This document shows, piece by piece, positions 59,088-64,000 of a DNA stretch of 64,000 bases. Made by a program: the position numbers and the translations under genes. Origin of the DNA: Adenanthera pavonina. Lineage: Eukaryota; Streptophyta; Magnoliopsida; Fabales; Fabaceae. How positions within the stretch are numbered: position 1 is the first letter of the stretch; every line of letters starts with the position of its first letter. The stretch spans positions 11,441,001-11,505,000 of the forward strand of contig JAIVEN010000018.1 in the NCBI GenBank assembly GCA_026686845.1. The letters run 5' to 3'. The notes beneath the pieces are model-generated. The model saw only the letters and a program-made list of their open reading frames with translations, made no database searches and was not told where the DNA came from.

Positions 59088-59331
59088 AGATAATATGGAA
59101 GATTTTTTTCTTGGTCCTATAATATAAGGTACTATGTAGTAACTTGTTATTTTTACTTTTTATTTATTATATTTTAGTATTGTAATTTATACTATATTTA
59201 ATAAAATAAATAAAATTAATAGAGGTAAAATTAAAAATTTTGATTTTTCTAAAAATTTAAAAATATAATAAATATTTCTTAATATACATAAAATTTCTTC
59301 CACTATTTTGTAGTATGGAACAAAAAAAAGT
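59088..59331 (+). repeat. AT-rich MITE-like repeat, family A (copy 4)
   Basis: Close copy of 53043-53305 with GGTCCTATAATATAAGGTAC and TTTTCTAAAAATTTAAAAAT. The left end is cut by the CACTA-like end. Similarity continues to GTCTGTGTGC at 59375. Confidence 0.65.
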
Positions 59332-59377
59332 ATCCAAGCTTTCTTGTGAGGAGAGAGTATGGAAAGTCTGTGTGCGC

Positions 59378-59702
59378 TGGAGATAAATATCAGACACAAG
59401 GAATTGAATTGGATGCTTCACTATTCATTTCACTGAGTATTGGGCTTATATAGCGCCTCAAGGATACAAGGAGATAATGACCCAAGTAATAAGACAAAAG
59501 ATACAACCATTGTCTGAGCAAAAGGAGAATTGGGCCGAGCATAAACCTTGTCTACCACTAACATAAAAGTAAATGTGGCTAGAGCATAACAAGCCTGGAC
59601 AACTATCAGAGTACGAAGACAAACACAAAATGATGGCACAAAAGTAACTCGTGACAGCAGCAGAGAAATAAGGCAATCTATAATTTAATTAAATCCTTAA
59701 CA
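59378..59702 (-). mobile_element. 3' LTR (325 bp) of the right-hand copia element
   Basis: Minus strand: starts TGTTAAGGATTTAATTAA at 59702 after the polypurine tract and ends TTTATCTCCA at 59378. A TATA box CTATATAAGCCC is near 59446-59457. The sister sequence at 53340 continues past this point without an LTR, supporting the 59378 boundary. Confidence 0.7.
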
Positions 59703-62700
59703 CGCCCCCTCAAACGGACGGGTGTAGGATACACCTGGAGTTTGCTTCTTAGGTTGGCAAAGGAGGTGTGTGGCAGTGGCTTTATCATGCAATCTGCAAT
59801 TTGACTTGTTGAAGGCACATATCTTATTTCCAATTGCTTGTCCAGCACCTGATTTCTCACAAAGTGAATATCTATTTCAATGTGTTTAGTGCGAGCGTGT
59901 TGAACTGGATTGGCTGCTAGTGAATTGGCACTCAAGTTGTCACACCAAATGAGAGGAACCCTAGAGACTGGAAGATTCAGTTCACTAAGGAGTGATTTCA
60001 GCCATATAATCTCAGCTGCAAGGTCAGCCAATCCTCGGTATTCTGACTCTGTGCTAGATCGCGATACTACTCTTTGTTTCTTTGAGCTCCATGACACTAG
60101 GTTACCACCAAAATATACACAGTAGCCTGCAATAGATTTTCTATCACCGACATCTACTGCCCAATCTGCATCTGTGAACCCAACTATATCAAACTGAGAG
60201 GCAGGCTTGATGTGAAGTCCCATGTTTATGGTCCCTTTGAGATAACGACGGATTCTTTTTGCTGCCTTGAAATGAATATCCAAAGGTGAACTCAGAAATT
60301 GGCTGAGTTTATTGACTGAAAAACAAATGTCTGGACGGGTTGTGGTTAGATATTGAAGAGCACCAATGATTTTTCTATATGAGCTGGGGTCCTTGAGTGG
60401 TTGTCCATTTGAATTTGAAAGAAATTTTCCCGTTGCCATTGGAGTGTTGCATGATGAAGCATTCAACATATCGAATCTTCCAAGCAAATCAGTAATATAC
60501 TTGCTTTGACTCAGAACCAGCCCAGATTCATCTTTTATCACTTCTATCCCAAGGAAATAATGAATTGAACCTAAATCCTTCAAAGCAAATAGGTTATTCA
60601 AGTTTTCAACAAATCTTCCAAGGGATTTTGTATCATTTCCCATTACTAAGATGTCATCTACATAGATTAGTATGAACAAGACAATATGTTTCTTCCTGAA
60701 CATGAAAACTGAGTTATCACATTTCAGATTTATGAAGCCCCACTTAACTAGCACAGATTTCAGCCGATCAAACCAAGCTCTTGGAGCTTGCCTTAAGCCA
60801 TAGAGAGCCTTTGACAATCTACAGACATAATCAGGATTATGGGGGTCTTCAAAACCCTCAGGCTGTCTCATGAAAACAGTTTCCTCTAAATATCCATTCA
60901 AGAATGCATTGTTTATGTCCAATTGTCTAATATCCTAGCCAAAAGTCACAGCTACAGTTAATATAACTCTAATGGTAGACGCTTTAACAACGGGACAGTA
61001 TGTTTCACCAAAATCTAATCCTGGGTCTTGTGGAAATCCTTTAGCTACTAGACGTGCTTTATGTTGATGAATCAAACCCTCTGAGTTGTATTTGTTCTTA
61101 AAAACCCATTTGCAGTCAACTACATTTGACTTACCATCATAAGGCACCAGTGTCCAGGTTTGGTTTCTCATAAGAGCATCAATCTCTCGCTGCATGGCTT
61201 GTCTCCAATGTGGGCTTTTCATTGCTTCTTGAATGCCTTTTGGTTCTGCTTGCATTGTCAAATCAGATTCTACAGCACCAACATACGGATGCTTTGGTTT
61301 GAACACTCCACTTTTGCTTCTTGTGATCATATGATGCCTTGCAATCTGTGGTTCACTCAGCTCTTGAACATGTTCTAGTTGAGATTGAGCTTCAAGATGA
61401 AATTGATCTGAGTCTGTAGCTACAGTGTCTAGTTCAACTTCTTCCTCTTCCCCAAGTGACAGTTGGTTGTTGCTACTTTCATTGCTCGTTTCCTTAGTTT
61501 TCTCCGATTCGGCCTCATTGCAATGTTGAGCTGATTCGGTCTCATTGCCACCATGTTTATCATGAATGGAAGTTGGATCAGTCGTCACTGTTGCATTGTA
61601 TCTGTCAAAATTGTGTAACAAAACACTATTAGTAGGCATAGTGATATCAGCAGGCTTTTCTTTCCTGTTTAGGAACCCCTGGGTAAATGGAAATTCTAGT
61701 TCATTGAACACCACATGTCTTGAGGTGTAGATTCTACCAGTGGAACTTAAACATTTGAATCCTTTGTGAGCAGCACTATAACCCAGAAACACACATTTTT
61801 GACTGTGGAACTGCAGTTTGTGATTGTTATAGGGCTTTAAGCACGGGTAACAAGAACAGCCAAATGGTTTAAGAATCAAGTAATCAGGTTCTTTATTGTA
61901 TAACTGTGCATAGGGACTCTTCCCTTCCAAAACTTCTGTTGGCAATCTATTTATCAAGAAGATAGCAGTTTGAAAAGCCTCTACCCAATAGTGTAGTGGC
62001 ATCTTAGCTTGTGCAAGCAAGGTCAAGCCCATCTCTACAATGTGACGGTGCTTTCTTTCAGCCCTGCCATTTTGGGCTGAAGTATAAGGACAGGACTGTC
62101 TAAAGACTATTCCACTGTTCTGAGTTATATTCAGGAAGGCTCTAAATTCTCCTCCCCAGTCACTTTGTATGATTTTTATCTTCCTATCAAAGTGGTTTTC
62201 CACCATGTTTTTAAACTGTTTAAACACTATCACTGCCTCACTCTTTTGCTTCAATGGATATAGCCAAGAGTATCTGCTGTAGTCATCAATAAAGACTATA
62301 TAATATCTATAACCAGATGTAGAATTGATGGGAGAGGGTCCCCAAACATCAGTGTGTATCAAATCTAAAGGATTTTCAACATGAGAAGTTGAGGATTTGA
62401 AGGGGAGCAAGTGAGATTTACCTAATTGACAGGCCTCACAAAAGAAAGATTTGTCATTATTTTTTCCGATTGGCATATTACACATATTTAGGACTTGAGA
62501 CAAAACTTTGCTAGAAGGATGTCCTAACTTCCTACGCCAATTTTCCTTTTCAGTAGTACTATTGATTACATCAGTAACATCAGTGGCATCACAACTTAAC
62601 ACACTTAATCCTTGTTGACTCAGCTGACCATCAACATTACTCGAGCCTGAACCATGCTTAATTCTGTAATATCCTTCCTTGACCTTGCCTTGCACTAGCA

Positions 62701-63022
62701 ACATTCCCGTCAATTTGTCCTTCACCAAGAAACTATCAGAGTCAAGTTCAACAGATACATTGTTATCAGCAGCCATTCTATAAATACTCAACAAATTTTT
62801 ATCAGCAGATGGAACAAGGAGAATATTCTTCAATTGAAAGAGTTTGTTATTGCAAATAATAGAAGAATTGCCAATTCCTTCGATCCTAGCTTTTGTCCCA
62901 TTAGCAACAGTAATAAAAGCCTTACCAGAGGTGCTCACAACAGAATCAACATTCTTAGCATTGTTGGTCACATGAGCGTTAGTTCCACTATCCAGATACC
63001 AAGTTTGATCTGCAACGACCTC
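59678..63022 (-). pseudogene. Copia pol (protease, integrase, RT, RNase H) with one nonsense codon
   Basis: Minus strand in standard Ty1-copia order. Protease WYLDSGTNAHVT is near 63000. The integrase zinc region is RKLGHP plus CEACQLGKSH. The integrase core has HTDVWGP, IIQSDWGGEF (the usual Asn after the Asp is Trp) and QNGRAERKHR. RT spans WVFKNKYNSEG, DINNAFLNGYLEE and YVDDILVMGN. RNase H has DADWAVDVGDRKSIAGYC and SSTESEYRGLADL, with the stop at 59678. A TAG at 60937-60935 interrupts RT where related elements have a coding residue. No other stop occurs in about 3.3 kb, so decay is recent or slight. Confidence 0.9.
59703..59716 (-). other. Polypurine tract of the copia element
   Basis: GTTTGAGGGGGCG directly before the LTR start, between the RNase H stop codon and TGTTAAGG. 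Confidence 0.7.
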
Positions 63023-64000
63023 GGGGAAGCCCAATAAGCTGAGTAGGCAGGAACATCAGAGTTTGCTGGGCATTGATTTCTATTGTTGGCAGCCCCACCA
63101 AATCCTCTGTCAAAACGAAAATAGCAGGCGGTTGCAATGTGACCAACTCGATTGCAAAGTTGACAAGTGGGTCTGTTACCCATCCTGTTGTTTCTTCCTC
63201 CACGGCCTCTTCCACCTCTAAAGCCTCTTTGACCATTTGAATGCCATCCTCCGCGTGACATTTCAGTGAATGTGGTGGTCACCCTAGGGTTACCATCTTG
63301 CTTCTGATGCACCATGTTCACCGAGTGTCCCAAGTTCAGATTGCTCAACTGATTAAGTTGTTCCATGCGAGTCTCGTAGGTCAATAGTGCTGCTTGGAGA
63401 TCAATCCAGTTCAAGTCTATTTTGTCGGCTAGCTGCACCACCACCGGATTATACTCTGCGTCTAATCCAGCCAGCGTTTGAGTTATCATGTCATCAGTGG
63501 AGATTGGACATCCAGCAACAGCCAGGTTGTCCGCGATTTCCTTTATCTTTCCTAAATACTCCTCCATCCTCAAAGTTCCCTTTCTGATCCTCTGAAATTC
63601 ACCTTTGAACAATGTTACACGAGAGCGAGAGTGTGTGCCGAACAAAACCTGGACAGCTTTCCAAAGTTCGCCGGCTGTAGTGCAATGTGTCATTTGGGCT
63701 GCTATTTCCATGGCCATTGTGTTAAGTAACCAACCCAGCAGTAGTTGGTCGATAGTATTCCACTCAGCATATTCTCGATTTGGTTTGACCTCTGCTTCTT
63801 CTAAGATGAACTCCGACGGTTTAATTGGTGGCTCCATGATATGTTCCTCCAGGTTGTTTCCCTTAATCAGTGGTAAGGTCATGGTCTTCCACAGCAAATA
63901 GTTTGTACGATCCAGCTTAATCGTACAAGCTTGGCTCATGGCGCTGAAGAGAGAAGCAGTTTTCTGAACATTCACCACGATGCTGTTCGGATTCCTAGGA
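62968..64000 (-). pseudogene. Copia gag, 5' end outside the window, frameshifted against pol
   Basis: Minus strand frame open to the right edge (the start codon and 5' LTR lie beyond 64000). It contains DRTNYLLWKTMTLP, ELWKAVQVLFGTHSRSR, RMEEYLGKIKEIADNLA and ETRMEQLNQL (UBN2-type gag), an RGG-rich stretch and the CCHC knuckle CQLCNRVGHIATAC. In this superfamily gag and pol are normally one frame. Here pol lies in another frame from a run of four C at 63026-63023, consistent with loss of one base. Confidence 0.85.

Larger units (their letters stand above)
59378..64000 (-). mobile_element. Near-complete Ty1-copia retrotransposon, minus strand, cut by the right edge
   Basis: 3' LTR, polypurine tract, RNase H, RT, integrase, protease and gag in order. 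Non-autonomous as read, because of the TAG in RT and the gag-pol frame change. It inserted beside MITE copy 4, whose flank (GTCTGTGTGC) ends at the LTR. Confidence 0.9.

Overview
The window is nuclear DNA from a flowering plant, almost certainly a eudicot. The evidence is spliced genes with GT-AG introns, an AT-rich background full of MITEs, Ty1-copia retrotransposons, SIRE/Maximus-like LTRs with AATCGATTA-type palindromes (common in legumes, but not decisive), and a plant-type Rubisco-methyltransferase-like gene. No organism name can be supported from the sequence alone.

Three protein-coding genes can be modelled. Two are paralogues on the minus strand, at 3215-7543 (1,380 aa) and 35505-39747 (1,352 aa). 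They encode a large, probably nuclear protein with repeated KKRRF basic patches, an acidic middle and an arginine/serine-rich C-terminal third. I do not recognise its function. Both copies keep the same three coding exons and a matching candidate 5' UTR intron (766 and 768 bp). Homology continues into both flanks (about 2.33-8.82 kb and 34.17-40.99 kb). A third, mostly lost copy survives only as promoter/5' leader at about 43.69-44.15 kb. Between the paralogues, on the plus strand at 19658-31040, lies a 15-exon gene for a 480-aa SET-domain, Rubisco LSMT-like protein methyltransferase with an organelle-type N terminus. Its sixth coding exon follows a GC-AG intron. A rearranged copia fragment sits antisense in its 2.2-kb eleventh intron.

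The rest is mobile-element territory. 9-12.2 kb holds a diverged repeat series and a nested foldback/MITE stack. 12.7-18.7 kb holds a deleted copia (gag, knuckle, protease, LTR) abutting the 3' end of a SIRE-like element (env-like ORF plus a 1.6-kb LTR), followed by another SIRE-like LTR in the opposite orientation. 45.27-48.59 and 54.43-57.09 kb are two copies of a non-coding segment; one carries a hAT-like insertion and the other is cut by an LTR element. 49,300-52,622 is a Mutator-like element with long TIRs and a perfect 9-bp target duplication that carries a broken histone H4 sequence (a Pack-MULE candidate). 59,378 to the right edge is a nearly complete minus-strand copia with one nonsense codon and one frameshift.

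Scattered through the window are at least seven tiny insertions (12-33 nt) made almost only of a poly(A) tail, flanked by 10-19-bp direct repeats. Several share TGGC(C)A just before the tail. They look like extreme cases of truncated retroposition and are the least conventional signal here.
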